Origin: BRHc4a sp049325055
GTDB taxonomy: Bacteria; Bacillota; Desulfotomaculia; Desulfotomaculales; Desulfocucumaceae
Assembly: GCA_049325055.1 (NCBI GenBank)
Contig: JBMOPB010000013.1
Location: 21,299 to 85,298 of the forward strand
Reading direction: 5' to 3'
Length of the DNA stretch: 64,000 nt
Shown piece after piece: positions 1-8,536 of the stretch. Both the position numbers and the translations under genes were made by a program. Every line of letters begins with the position of its first letter. Within the stretch, counting starts at the first letter, position 1. The notes beneath the pieces were generated by a model, which saw nothing but the letters and a program-made list of their open reading frames with translations, was not told where the DNA came from and did not search any database.

Positions 1-2
1 AA

Positions 3-1436
3 ACACCTCTTGTGGATGCCATCTTAAAATACATTCTGTCGGGCCCTGCCAGATTCCATGTGCCGGGTCACGGCGGGGGAAAGGCTGCGCCGGGCGAACT
101 GCTTTCCCTGGCGGGGCGGGACGTTTTTCTAATGGACGTTACCGAGCTGCCCGGGCTGGACGACCTGAACGGCCCTGCGGGAGTGATAGCCAGTGCCCAG
201 GAACTGGCCGCCGGAGCATTCGGGGCTGACAGGAGCTTCTTCCTGGCCAACGGGACCACCGGGGGACTGCAGGCGCTGATTCTTGCGTCCGGCCGTCCGG
301 GGGACAGGCTTATACTGCCCAGGAACTGCCACCGCTCCATCATCGGGGGGCTTGTGCTGTCCGGAATGGACCCGGTTTTTATCACCCCATCCATTGTACC
401 GGACTTCAATTTTGCCGCCGGGGTTCCGGTGTCCTCGGTGGAAAGGGCTGTAACGGAAAACCCGGGCGCCAGGGCTGTTTTGTGTGTTCATCCCACCTAC
501 TACGGTACGGCCGGGAATACTTGCGAAGCCGCCCGCCTGGCCCACGCCGCAGGGATGCCCCTTTTGGCCGACGAGGCCCACGGGTCCCACCTGTACTTTC
601 ACCCGGACTTGCCGGAGGGGGCGCTTGAGTCCGGCGCCGACGCCTCGGTGCAGAGCCTGCATAAAACCGGCGGGTCTATGACACAGTCATCCGTTTTACA
701 CCTAAAGGGTACGCTCCTGGACCCCTGCAGGGTGTTTTCAGCTGTCAAAATGATACAGACAAGCAGTCCCTCTTATATACTGATGGCCTCACTGGACGCC
801 GCCCGCAAGCAACTGGCCACCCGGGGGCATGAGATCTTGGGGGAGGTGCTGGAGGCGGCCCTGGAGCTGAGAGAGCGGCTTTCAGGCATAGGGGGAATAG
901 AGGTTTTGGGGCCCCGGAACCTGGACGGGGACGCGGTATTTGCTTTTGATCCGTGCCGGGTGGTAATAAGGGTCAGCGGGCTGGGCCTCACAGGGTACCA
1001 GGCCTCCGGATGGCTGGCCCGGAACCATGGCATATATGTTGAAATGGCTGACAGGGATAACCTTGTTGTCGTTCTGGGGCTGGGGGCTTCACGGGAAGAC
1101 TGCCGGAAACTGGCCCGGGCCGTAGGTGACTTTGCCAAAAGGGAGGGTAAGGGCCGTAACCTTTCACCTATTCCCGGAATGCCTGAACCCAGGATGGTTA
1201 TGAATCCCAGGGACGCCTGGTTTGCCCCCTCCCGCCGGGTAAAGCTGGACCGTTCATCCGGGCTGGTGTGCGGGGAGTGGGTGGCGGTTTACCCCCCGGG
1301 AATACCGGCGCTTCTTCCGGGGGAGGAGATAACCAGGGAGACGTTGAATTATTTAACCTCGGCCAGGGATGCCGGAGCCTGCTTCCAGGGCCCGGACGAT
1401 CCCGGGCTGGAATATCTGAATGTAATTGACGGGTAG
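3..1436 (+). CDS. Orn/Lys/Arg decarboxylase family protein (5' end cut by window)
   Basis: PLP-dependent fold-type I decarboxylase of the Gram-positive YaaO/SpeA-like group, which act on arginine, lysine or ornithine to give polyamine precursors; the substrate cannot be read from sequence. The frame is open to the left edge and the first visible residues (TPLVDAILKY) match the region just after the usual start, so only a few residues are missing. Visible marks are FHVPGH near the N-terminus, the ADEAHGSH segment (aspartate that pairs with the PLP ring nitrogen) and SLHKTGG, whose lysine should form the Schiff base. About 477 residues are visible, a normal length. It lies 76 bp upstream of tmk on the same strand, as in Bacillus. 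Confidence 0.9.
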   Translation, partial: TPLVDAILKYILSGPARFHVPGHGGGKAAPGELLSLAGRDVFLMDVTELPGLDDLNGPAGVIASAQELAAGAFGADRSFFLANGTTGGLQALILASGRPGDRLILPRNCHRSIIGGLVLSGMDPVFITPSIVPDFNFAAGVPVSSVERAVTENPGARAVLCVHPTYYGTAGNTCEAARLAHAAGMPLLADEAHGSHLYFHPDLPEGALESGADASVQSLHKTGGSMTQSSVLHLKGTLLDPCRVFSAVKMIQTSSPSYILMASLDAARKQLATRGHEILGEVLEAALELRERLSGIGGIEVLGPRNLDGDAVFAFDPCRVVIRVSGLGLTGYQASGWLARNHGIYVEMADRDNLVVVLGLGASREDCRKLARAVGDFAKREGKGRNLSPIPGMPEPRMVMNPRDAWFAPSRRVKLDRSSGLVCGEWVAVYPPGIPALLPGEEITRETLNYLTSARDAGACFQGPDDPGLEYLNVIDG

Positions 1437-1512
1437 GATTTAAGAATCGCAGGACATGCCCCCAGCATTTGTTTAAGCGAGTCAAAACTAAGCATTCAAG
1501 GAATATAAAGCC

Positions 1513-2139
1513 ATGAAAAAAGGATTGTTTATAGTATTCGAAGGAATTGACGGTTCCGGCAAGACCACCCAGGCAGACCTGCTGGCCTCATCACTTTCAG
1601 ACGGCGGGTATGGAGTACTGGTCACAAGGGACCCGGGGGGAACAGCTCTGGGGGAAGGTCTTAGAAATGTACTGCTATACGGCGCCGGGCCCGTCGATCC
1701 GGTGGCCGAGGCGCTGCTGTACGGTGCGGCCAGGGCACAGCTGGTGGCCGAAAGGATAATCCCGGCCCTAAAGACTGGATCGGTGGTGATTTGCGACCGC
1801 TTTGCCGATTCCATGACTGCCTACCAGGGAGCGGGCAAGGGGCTGGACAGGGGTTTTCTTGAAGGTATCAACACATACGCATGTATGGGGCTGGAGCCGG
1901 AAATAACCATACTGCTTGATATTGATCCTTCCATGGCCTTGGCCAGGCTCACCCGGCCAGCAGACCGCATGGAAAGGGAAGGGATAGAATTCTTGCAGCG
2001 GGTGCGGAAAGGATATTTGGACATGGCGGGGAGAAACCCGGGACGTTACCTGGTCATTGACGGGTCAATGCCGGCGCAAAAAATGTTTCCGTTGATCAGG
2101 TCCGCGGTGAACAGGTTGCTGGAGGAACGGTGGGTATGA
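1513..2139 (+). CDS. tmk: Thymidylate kinase
   Basis: Phosphorylates dTMP to dTDP for DNA synthesis in the cytosol. 208 residues, the normal length. The P-loop (GIDGSGKT, residues 11-18) is near the N-terminus, DPGGT follows in the dTMP-binding region, CDRFADS supplies the DR motif, and TRPADRMEREG is the LID segment. The start is the ATG after an AAGGA-type site. Its stop overlaps the beginning of holB, so the two are probably translationally coupled; the tmk-holB pair is standard in Bacillota. Confidence 0.97.
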   Translation: MKKGLFIVFEGIDGSGKTTQADLLASSLSDGGYGVLVTRDPGGTALGEGLRNVLLYGAGPVDPVAEALLYGAARAQLVAERIIPALKTGSVVICDRFADSMTAYQGAGKGLDRGFLEGINTYACMGLEPEITILLDIDPSMALARLTRPADRMEREGIEFLQRVRKGYLDMAGRNPGRYLVIDGSMPAQKMFPLIRSAVNRLLEERWV

Positions 2140-3149
2140 TTTTGCTGGGGGATATTATCGGGCACGGGGAAATCATAAAAAACCTCAGGGGAGCGCTGGC
2201 TTCGGGCAGGGTGGCCCACGCCTACCTTTTTTCGGGCCCGGAAGGGGTGGGCAAAAGGACTACTGCCTTGGCTTTTGCGGCGGCACTGATGTGTAACCGG
2301 CCCATTGACGGCGCCGGGTGCGGGGAGTGCGACGGCTGCCGGAGGGTGGCCCGGGAGGTTCACCCTGATGTGTTGGTAATAGGGCCCGAAGGTTCTTCGG
2401 TCAGGATCAGCCAGGTCCGGCAGATGATCTCGGGGGTTCAGGGGGGGGCGGCCATGGCCCGCTGGACCGTAAGGATAGTGGACGGCGCCGACCTGATGAC
2501 CACGGAGGCCGCCAATTCCCTGCTAAAGACACTGGAGGAGCCTCTGCCCGGGGTGGTTTTCATACTGGTTGCCGCCAGGCCCCAGGCTATTCTTCCCACT
2601 ATAATTTCCCGCTGTCAGCATATGTATTTTCAACCCCTGTTGAAATACCAGCTTGTACAGGGTATGATAAGGGTTACGGGGGCGCCGGGGGAAGAGGTGG
2701 ATCTGGCGGCCTCGCTGGCCGGGGGAAGCCTGGGGAGGGCCCTGGATCTGTTTTCGGGCGGTCTTTACGCCAGGGACCGGGCTTACCGTGTTGTCACCGG
2801 CATTGCCGGCGCTTCGGTGGAGGACGCGCTGGCGCTGGCGGGGGAAGCGGCCGGGAAGAAAGAAGATGCTATAATACTTCTGGACCTGATGATGATATGG
2901 TTCCGTGACGCGTTAACGTACAGGGAGACGGGAAAAGAGGCCTGTCTTATCAATTCGGACAGGAAGAATGAAGTGAGGGGCCTGGCCCGGTGTTACGGCA
3001 CCGGCAGGCTTTTGGAAATAATAAGTGATATAGAGCGGGCTAAAAGCTCGCTGACAGCCAGCGCAAACGTTCAGCTGGCCCTGGAGGTTCTTTTCCTGGG
3101 GCTGGCCGGAATGGACCCGGGCGGACCCTGGCTGGAGGAGGTTATGTAG
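2130..3149 (+). CDS. holB: DNA polymerase III delta-prime subunit
   Basis: Stator subunit of the clamp loader that places the sliding clamp at primed DNA. AAA+ fold of about 339 residues. The Walker A-like segment reads GPEGVGKRT (residues 36-44): an arginine follows the lysine where ATPases have Ser/Thr, which fits the known lack of ATP hydrolysis by delta-prime. Four cysteines (55, 64, 67, 70) form the zinc module, and ISRCQH carries the SRC motif region. GGAGG at 2121-2125 could serve either GTG 2130 or ATG 2136 (the latter overlaps the tmk stop as ATGA); the GTG is given, but the choice is uncertain by two codons. Confidence 0.95.
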   Translation: MGMILLGDIIGHGEIIKNLRGALASGRVAHAYLFSGPEGVGKRTTALAFAAALMCNRPIDGAGCGECDGCRRVAREVHPDVLVIGPEGSSVRISQVRQMISGVQGGAAMARWTVRIVDGADLMTTEAANSLLKTLEEPLPGVVFILVAARPQAILPTIISRCQHMYFQPLLKYQLVQGMIRVTGAPGEEVDLAASLAGGSLGRALDLFSGGLYARDRAYRVVTGIAGASVEDALALAGEAAGKKEDAIILLDLMMIWFRDALTYRETGKEACLINSDRKNEVRGLARCYGTGRLLEIISDIERAKSSLTASANVQLALEVLFLGLAGMDPGGPWLEEVM

Positions 3150-3152
3150 TGT

Positions 3153-4049
3153 ATGACGTACAGTGTAGTGGGAATCAGGTTTAAAAAGGCCGGGAAAATA
3201 TATTATTTTGATCCCGGAGATATGAGTTTTGGAGTTGAAGACGATGTAATTGTGGAAACCGCCAGGGGTATAGAATACGGTGAGGTTGTGATAGGCACCG
3301 CCGATGTCCCCGAGGAGGAGGTTGTCGCCCCTCTCAAAAAGGTTTTGCGCAAGGCCACGGATGAGGACAGGAAACAGCTGAAGGAAAACCGTGAGAAAGA
3401 GGTCCGGGCCTTCCAGGTTTGCCTGGATAAGATAGCGGCGCACGGCCTGCCCATGAAGCTGGTGGGGGTTGAGCAGACCTTCGACGGCAGCAAGATAATA
3501 TTTTATTTCACCGCCGAAGGAAGGATAGATTTCAGGGAACTGGTGAAGGACCTGGCGGCGGTTTTCCGGACCCGTATAGAGCTGCGCCAGATTGGGGTCA
3601 GGGACGAGGCCAAGATGATGGGGGGCCTGGGCTGCTGCGGCAGGGAGCTTTGCTGCTCCACATGGCTTTCCGACTTTGCCTCGGTTTCCATCAGGATGGC
3701 CAAAGACCAGAACCTATCCCTGAATCCCACCAAGATCTCGGGAATTTGCGGCCGCCTCATGTGCTGCCTTAAATATGAAAACGACACTTATGAGCTGGCC
3801 CGGGAGGAGTTCCCCGAGGTGGGAAGCCATGTTGTCACGCCCGTGGGAGAGGGTAAGGTCACAAGTATAAATATCTTCAAGAAAACAGTCGCGGTGGAAT
3901 TGAAAGAAAGCAAGGCTATCAAGGAGTTTTCCAGCAATGAGATTACTCCCAAGGGAGCGAGGGGTGAAAATGACACATCCCCTGGGCCAAATGATCAGGC
4001 AAATGGAAACCAGGATGCAAGATCTTGCTGCAGATCTTGCAAAAATTAA
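3153..4049 (+). CDS. ricT: PSP1-domain protein RicT (YaaT)
   Basis: Homologue of Bacillus YaaT/RicT, the PSP1 subunit of the Fe-S-containing Ric complex that affects RNase Y-dependent mRNA maturation and sporulation phosphorelay output. The central cysteine clusters (GCCGRELCC near residue 160-170 and CGRLMCC near 198-206) are the conserved PSP1 signature. At 298 residues it is somewhat longer than usual. The last 80 bp run in a different frame through the start of yabA and encode a tail ending CCRSCKN, which may be only a by-product of the overlap. It follows holB by three bases, the conserved order. Confidence 0.93.
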   Translation: MTYSVVGIRFKKAGKIYYFDPGDMSFGVEDDVIVETARGIEYGEVVIGTADVPEEEVVAPLKKVLRKATDEDRKQLKENREKEVRAFQVCLDKIAAHGLPMKLVGVEQTFDGSKIIFYFTAEGRIDFRELVKDLAAVFRTRIELRQIGVRDEAKMMGGLGCCGRELCCSTWLSDFASVSIRMAKDQNLSLNPTKISGICGRLMCCLKYENDTYELAREEFPEVGSHVVTPVGEGKVTSINIFKKTVAVELKESKAIKEFSSNEITPKGARGENDTSPGPNDQANGNQDARSCCRSCKN

Positions 4050-4299
4050 AAGGTACGTTCAACTGCTGGAGGATGAAAACTCAAGGCTCAAGACAGAGCT
4101 GGCCAGGGCTGTCCGGCCGGGCGGCAGCGGGAGCGTTGAAAGCCCGGGCGACCGGGAACCCCGGGGCATTGATAATCTTATGAACCTTTACGACCGGGGC
4201 TTTCACATCTGCAATGTGTATTTCGGCGGGGTCCGCAGCGGGGACTGCCTTTTTTGCGCCGCCTTCATGCAAAAGGGGCGGGCGGTGACGCCACCCTGA
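3970..4299 (+). CDS. yabA: Replication initiation control protein YabA
   Basis: YabA binds DnaA and the sliding clamp DnaN and limits re-initiation of replication. 109 residues: an N-terminal leucine-zipper coiled coil (about residues 5-45), a variable linker, and a C-terminal zinc domain with the pattern HICN then GDCLFC. The start is the ATG at 3970 behind GGGGTGAAA; it lies inside ricT in another frame, so the two genes overlap by 80 bp. The stop overlaps the rsmI start (TGATG), suggesting translational coupling across ricT-yabA-rsmI. Confidence 0.95.
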   Translation: MTHPLGQMIRQMETRMQDLAADLAKIKRYVQLLEDENSRLKTELARAVRPGGSGSVESPGDREPRGIDNLMNLYDRGFHICNVYFGGVRSGDCLFCAAFMQKGRAVTPP

Positions 4300-5165
4300 T
4301 GGATACCAAGGGAATGCTTTATCTTTGCGCCACCCCCATCGGCAACCTTGAGGACATCACACTAAGGGCATTGCGGATTCTCAGGGAGGCGGACCTGGTT
4401 GCCGCCGAGGATACAAGGCGCACCAGAAAGCTCTTCAGTCATTACCAAATTCACACGCCGCTGACCAGCTATCATGACCATAACAGGCGCAGCAAGGGCC
4501 AGTACCTGATAGGGCAGCTGCTGGAGGGAAAGAATATCGCCCTGGTCACTGACGCCGGTTTGCCCGGGGTGTCCGATCCCGGGGAGGAGCTGGCTGCCAT
4601 GGCGGTTGAAGAAGGAATAAAGGTGGTGCCGGTGCCGGGGCCCAGCGCCTCTCTGACCGCGCTGGTGGCATCCGGGCTTCCTGCCGGGAGGTTTTGCTTT
4701 GAGGGGTTTCTGCCGGCCAGGGGAAAGGCCAGAACAGCCAGGCTGGAGGATCTCAGGCCGGAAAAGAGGACCATGCTGTTTTACGAGGCCCCTCACCGCC
4801 TGGAGTCCACCCTGTCGGACATGCTGAAAGTGCTGGGCGACAGGAGAGTATGTGTGGCCCGGGAGCTGACCAAGGTTTATGAGGAAATCTGGAGGGGTAA
4901 CCTGCAGGATGCGGTTGAAAAGTTTGGCCGGAATACTCCAAAAGGAGAGATAACACTGGTGCTGGAAGGGGCCCGGGCTGAGGAGCCCGGAGGGGCCGGG
5001 GGCATCAGTTTTTCGGCGGAAGCTTTGGTCTCCATGGTTCAGGACTTCGAAATCAGGGGGCTGACCCGCAAGGAGGCTATAAAAGAGGCATCGATAAAGG
5101 CCGGACTGCCTAAAAGGGAAGTCTATGACGCCCTGCTGCAGCAAAAAAAAACAGGGGGTGGATAA
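4299..5165 (+). CDS. rsmI: 16S rRNA (cytidine-1402-2'-O)-methyltransferase
   Basis: Tetrapyrrole-methylase-fold enzyme that 2'-O-methylates C1402 in the decoding centre of 16S rRNA using SAM. 288 residues. ATPIGNLEDITLRAL at the N-terminus, AAEDTRRTRKLF and the VPGPSA loop are the family marks. The start is the ATG overlapping the yabA stop; no strong ribosome binding site precedes it, consistent with coupling. The last codons double as the terminator of the convergent abrB gene. Confidence 0.96.
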   Translation: MDTKGMLYLCATPIGNLEDITLRALRILREADLVAAEDTRRTRKLFSHYQIHTPLTSYHDHNRRSKGQYLIGQLLEGKNIALVTDAGLPGVSDPGEELAAMAVEEGIKVVPVPGPSASLTALVASGLPAGRFCFEGFLPARGKARTARLEDLRPEKRTMLFYEAPHRLESTLSDMLKVLGDRRVCVARELTKVYEEIWRGNLQDAVEKFGRNTPKGEITLVLEGARAEEPGGAGGISFSAEALVSMVQDFEIRGLTRKEAIKEASIKAGLPKREVYDALLQQKKTGGG

Positions 5166-5173
5166 ACCCCCTG
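5142..5173 (-). terminator. Rho-independent terminator of abrB inside rsmI 3' end
   Basis: On the minus strand CAGGGGGT and ACCCCCTG (5152-5159 and 5166-5173) form an 8-bp stem followed by a run of nine T. The stem and T-run lie in the last codons of rsmI, so one stretch serves as coding sequence and as terminator for the opposite gene. Confidence 0.85.
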
Positions 5174-5202
5174 GCATGGCCATTCACTAATTACTTAGCT
5201 GT

Positions 5203-5469
5203 TTATATGGCCTTTGGGACTACTTCAAATTTGGATGCCATGTCCTTGGCGCAGTCCTTGCAAACTCTCTTTCCCTGGTAGTCCTGGACGTCTGCTGCAT
5301 TTCCGCAAAAAATACAGGCTGGCTCATATTTTTTGAGGATGATTTTTTCGTTATCCACATAGATCTCCAGGGCATCTTTTTCGTCTATGCCCATGGTCCT
5401 CCTCAGTTCGATGGGGATAACGACCCGACCCAGCTCGTCCACCTTTCTGACAATACCTGTAGATTTCAC
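5203..5469 (-). CDS. abrB: Transition-state regulator AbrB
   Basis: DNA-binding repressor of post-exponential genes. The first 50 residues (STGIVRKVDELGRVVIPIEL onward) are nearly canonical SpoVT/AbrB swapped-hairpin DNA-binding domain. The C-terminal half differs from Bacillus AbrB: it has CIFC and later CKDC, a four-cysteine zinc-ribbon-like arrangement. 88 residues. The start is GTG at 5469 behind GGGAGGG; a longer upstream reading lacks a binding site. It is monocistronic, convergent with rsmI, with its own terminator and a promoter that carries an inverted repeat. Confidence 0.93.
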   Translation of the reverse strand: MKSTGIVRKVDELGRVVIPIELRRTMGIDEKDALEIYVDNEKIILKKYEPACIFCGNAADVQDYQGKRVCKDCAKDMASKFEVVPKAI

Positions 5470-5530
5470 ACTATCCCTCCCCTCTTGCACACACAACCTT
5501 CGACATAAAGAAACAAAATAAGTGTGACTA

Positions 5531-5560
5531 AATGGTACCAATCATACCATTAAAAGTCAA
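5531..5560 (-). promoter_or_regulatory. abrB promoter with inverted-repeat operator
   Basis: On the minus strand TTGACT (5555-5560) and TACCAT (5532-5537) stand 17 bp apart, a sigma-A-like arrangement. The perfect inverted repeat AATGGTA-N7-TACCATT (5531-5551) covers the -10 box and part of the spacer, so a protein bound there would block the promoter. Autoregulation by AbrB is a guess. Confidence 0.6.
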
Positions 5561-5615
5561 TAGGTGTTCTAAATTTTGGATAATATTGTTTTTACCTGAC
5601 CTTTTGGGGGGAAAC

Positions 5616-5644
5616 TTGACATAGGAGTAAAAGGCGGTTAAAAT
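5616..5644 (+). promoter_or_regulatory. Sigma-A promoter of the metG T-box transcript
   Basis: TTGACA (5616-5621) and TAAAAT (5639-5644) are separated by exactly 17 bp, directly upstream of the T-box leader. Confidence 0.85.
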
Positions 5645-5664
5645 TACCCTATTGGAAAATTATA

Positions 5665-5987
5665 TACCTTACAGGCAGTGAAGGGGATGAGTAAGCCGGG
5701 CAATCCGCCAAGAGAGCGGGGTTAGGTGTAAGCCCGCCGGACCAGCCGGCCGAACATGGCCCCGGAGCCGGGTGTCGAAAGCCTTGTGTAAAATGGGTAA
5801 TAACGTCTGGATAGCACAGGCCGTAGGCTCATCCGGGTTGAGCGCCGTTATCATGCTCGAAGGTTACGGACAACATTGTCTTAAGACCTGATGAGGCCTG
5901 TGCTTGAAAAAGCCCGGGCAAAATTGGGGTGGTACCGCGGAAGAATACCTCCGCCCCCGGCTGTGTGTCGGGCGGAGGTTTTTATTT
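5665..5987 (+). promoter_or_regulatory. T-box leader controlling metG (methionine-tRNA sensing)
   Basis: The conserved T-box sequence AATTGGGGTGGTACCGCG lies at 5922-5939. It is followed by a terminator stem CCTCCGCCC/GGGCGGAGG (5948-5978) and a T-run. The GATGAGTA segment near 5690 fits the AGTA bulge on the 5' side of stem I, and an ATG at 5793-5795 on the 3' side is the likely Met specifier. Uncharged tRNA-Met should stabilise the antiterminator and switch on metG. The exact 5' end is approximate. Confidence 0.93.
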
Positions 5988-6013
5988 TGCCAGGGAGCCG
6001 GAATTGCGGTTGA

Positions 6014-6041
6014 AATCCAGAATCTTATAGAATTCTGGATT
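6014..6041 (+). repeat. Inverted AATCCAGAAT element between T-box terminator and metG
   Basis: AATCCAGAAT (6014-6023) and ATTCTGGATT (6032-6041) form a perfect 10-bp inverted repeat. The same ATTCTGGATT word recurs at 26.7 and 27.6 kb, so this is a dispersed small palindromic repeat rather than part of the T-box. Confidence 0.7.
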
Positions 6042-6096
6042 CCTCTTGGCAATATCTTTGCCCTCCGTAGTTTATTTTTATGAAAGGAGAAAAGGA

Positions 6097-7644
6097 ATGG
6101 GAGAACAAAAGACTTTTTATATAACCACACCCATATACTATCCCAGTGACAACCTGCATATAGGGCACGCCTACACCACGGTGGCGGCGGATACCTTCGC
6201 CAGGTTCAAGAGGCTTACCGGCTACGACGTTTGGTTTCTTACCGGATCCGACGAGCACGGCCAGAAAATAGACAGGGCCGCCCGGTCGAAGGGGCAAACC
6301 CCTTTGGAGTACGTCGACAAGATAGTGGAGGGCTTCAAGAACCTCTGGGCAAGGCTTGAGATCAGCTGCGACGATTTTATCCGCACCACCGAGGAAAGGC
6401 ATAAGAGGGTGGTTTCCGGGATATTTGAGAGGCTGTACCGGCAGGGGGACATATACAAGGCCAGCTATGAAGGATGGTACTGCACTCCCTGTGAAACCTT
6501 CTGGCTGGAGGGCAGGCTTGAGGAAGGCAACTGCCCCGACTGCGGCAGGCCGGTTGAGCTTCTGAAAGAGGAAAGCTACTTTTTCAGGATGTCTAATTAC
6601 GCCGACAGGCTTTTAAAGCACATAGAAGACAACCCACAGTTCATACAGCCGGCTTCAAGGCGCAACGAGATGACTAGCTTCATTAAGAGCGGGCTGGAGG
6701 ACCTGTGCGTATCGCGTACCACCTTCGACTGGGGCATTAAGGTTCCCTTTGACCCCAAGCATGTGGTGTATGTATGGGTTGACGCACTGACGAACTATAT
6801 TTCGGCCCTTGGCTACGGCAGCGGGGACGACCACCTGTACAAAAAATTCTGGCCCGCCGACATACACCTGGTGGGCAAGGACATCGTGCGCTTCCATACC
6901 GTGATATGGCCGATGATACTGATGGCAGCCGGGATTCCCCTGCCCAAGCAGGTGGTGGGCCACGGGTGGCTGCTGCTTGACAGCGGCAAGATGAGCAAGT
7001 CCAAGGGCAACGTGGTGGATCCCCACGCGCTTATAGATAAATACGGGGTTGACGCCATAAGGTACTACCTGCTGAGGGAGATGGGCTTCGGAGCCGACGG
7101 GCTGTATTCCGAGGACGCGCTTATCAACAGGATAAATAAGGACCTGGCCAACGATCTGGGCAACCTGATCAGCAGGACGCTGGGAATGGCGGATAAATAC
7201 TTCAAGGGAGTTATAGGCGCTCCCGGCCCTGCCGAGGGGCCGGATCAGGAACTGATCGCACTGGCCTCAGAGACGCCTGAGGCGGTGGAGGAACTAATAG
7301 AAAAGAGAGAGCTTTCCAATGCCCTGGCGGCAGTCTGGAAGCTTGTGGCCCGGGCCAACAAGTACGTTGATGAAACTGCCCCCTGGGTGCTGGCCAAGAA
7401 CCCGGAATCCAGGGATCGGCTCAACACCGTGCTGTACAATCTCACGGAAACAATCCGGTTCATTACGGTGTTGACATCCCCATTTATGCCCCTTATGGCT
7501 CCCAGGGTATGGCCGCTGATGGGGATAGCCGACAGGCCGGAACTGCATACCTGGGAATCCCTTACCTGGGGGCGCTTCCCGGCCGGGGTGGCGGTCAGGA
7601 GAGGTGATCCCCTGTTCCCGCGTATAGAAGAAGTCAGGGATTAG
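6097..7644 (+). CDS. metG: Methionyl-tRNA synthetase
   Basis: Class I synthetase that charges tRNA-Met. HIGH is at residues 21-24 and KMSKS at about 298-302. Two cysteine pairs (C129/C132 and C146/C149) make the zinc knuckle. At 515 residues it ends after the anticodon-binding helical domain and lacks the C-terminal EMAPII-like tRNA-binding module of Bacillus MetS. The start is the ATG at 6097 behind AAAGGAGAAAAGG; an in-frame ATG 51 bp earlier has no such site. It is under T-box control and is followed by tatD after 24 bp. Confidence 0.97.
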   Translation: MGEQKTFYITTPIYYPSDNLHIGHAYTTVAADTFARFKRLTGYDVWFLTGSDEHGQKIDRAARSKGQTPLEYVDKIVEGFKNLWARLEISCDDFIRTTEERHKRVVSGIFERLYRQGDIYKASYEGWYCTPCETFWLEGRLEEGNCPDCGRPVELLKEESYFFRMSNYADRLLKHIEDNPQFIQPASRRNEMTSFIKSGLEDLCVSRTTFDWGIKVPFDPKHVVYVWVDALTNYISALGYGSGDDHLYKKFWPADIHLVGKDIVRFHTVIWPMILMAAGIPLPKQVVGHGWLLLDSGKMSKSKGNVVDPHALIDKYGVDAIRYYLLREMGFGADGLYSEDALINRINKDLANDLGNLISRTLGMADKYFKGVIGAPGPAEGPDQELIALASETPEAVEELIEKRELSNALAAVWKLVARANKYVDETAPWVLAKNPESRDRLNTVLYNLTETIRFITVLTSPFMPLMAPRVWPLMGIADRPELHTWESLTWGRFPAGVAVRRGDPLFPRIEEVRD

Positions 7645-7668
7645 GATTTAGGGCTAGGGGTGATATAC

Positions 7669-8463
7669 ATGCATGATTTAATTCTGGTGGATACCCACGC
7701 CCACATCGATATAGAGGAATTTGACGGCGACCGGGAGGAAACGGTACAAAGGGCCTCTGAAAGCGGAGTGGCCGTTATAGTAAACGCCTCCTTCGACCTT
7801 GAGTCCTCCCGCCGGTCGGTGGCCCTGGCCGGACGGTACAGCGGACTGTATGCCATCGTGGGGATTCACCCCCACGACGCTGATGAGGCCCCGCAGGGCT
7901 ACCTGGACCGGCTGGCCGAACTGGCCCGGGACCCCAAGGTGGTGGCCCTGGGTGAGATGGGCCTGGACTACTACCGCAACTTAAGCCCCAGGGAGGCTCA
8001 GCAAAGGGTTTTCAGGGAGCAGCTTGCCCTGGCCAGGGAACTGGAAATGCCCGTGGTAATACACGACCGGGACGCCCACGGGGACCTGATGGATATTATC
8101 AGAAAAGACGGTGTGCCGGAAAAGGGCGGCGTGATGCACTGCTACAGCGGCAGCTGGGAAATGGCGCAGGAGTGCATGAAAAGGGGGTTTTATATCTCCA
8201 TCGCCGGACCTGTGACCTATCCCAATGCGGCCAGGCTGAAGGATATCGCCGCCAGGCTCCCTTCGGACCGCATACTTATCGAGACCGACTGCCCCTATTT
8301 AAGCCCCCAGGTATACCGGGGCAGGAGAAACGAGCCGGCATACGTCAAATATGTTGCCGAAGAAATAGCCCGGCTACGGGGGATATCAACCGGAGAATTC
8401 GCCAGGGCCGCCTCCTCCAACGCAGCCCGTATATTCGGGATTAAGCTGGAGTACCTCTCATAG
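7669..8463 (+). CDS. tatD: TatD-family metal-dependent DNase
   Basis: TIM-barrel metallohydrolase of the TatD/YabD family (3'-5' exonuclease on DNA or RNA). 264 residues. Metal ligands are visible as DTHAHID at the N-terminus, GIHPHD, GEMGLDYYR, HDRDAH, HCYSGS and IETDCPYLSP. The ATG at 7669 sits behind AGGGGTGAT; a GTG three codons upstream overlaps that site and is less likely. The metG-tatD order is conserved in Bacillota. Confidence 0.95.
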   Translation: MHDLILVDTHAHIDIEEFDGDREETVQRASESGVAVIVNASFDLESSRRSVALAGRYSGLYAIVGIHPHDADEAPQGYLDRLAELARDPKVVALGEMGLDYYRNLSPREAQQRVFREQLALARELEMPVVIHDRDAHGDLMDIIRKDGVPEKGGVMHCYSGSWEMAQECMKRGFYISIAGPVTYPNAARLKDIAARLPSDRILIETDCPYLSPQVYRGRRNEPAYVKYVAEEIARLRGISTGEFARAASSNAARIFGIKLEYLS

Positions 8464-8536
8464 GAGGCATTCTTAGAATAAAACGAAATTCCCGGGAATG
8501 AGAGCTTTGTGTATTTGAATGGCGGGAGTGATGTAA

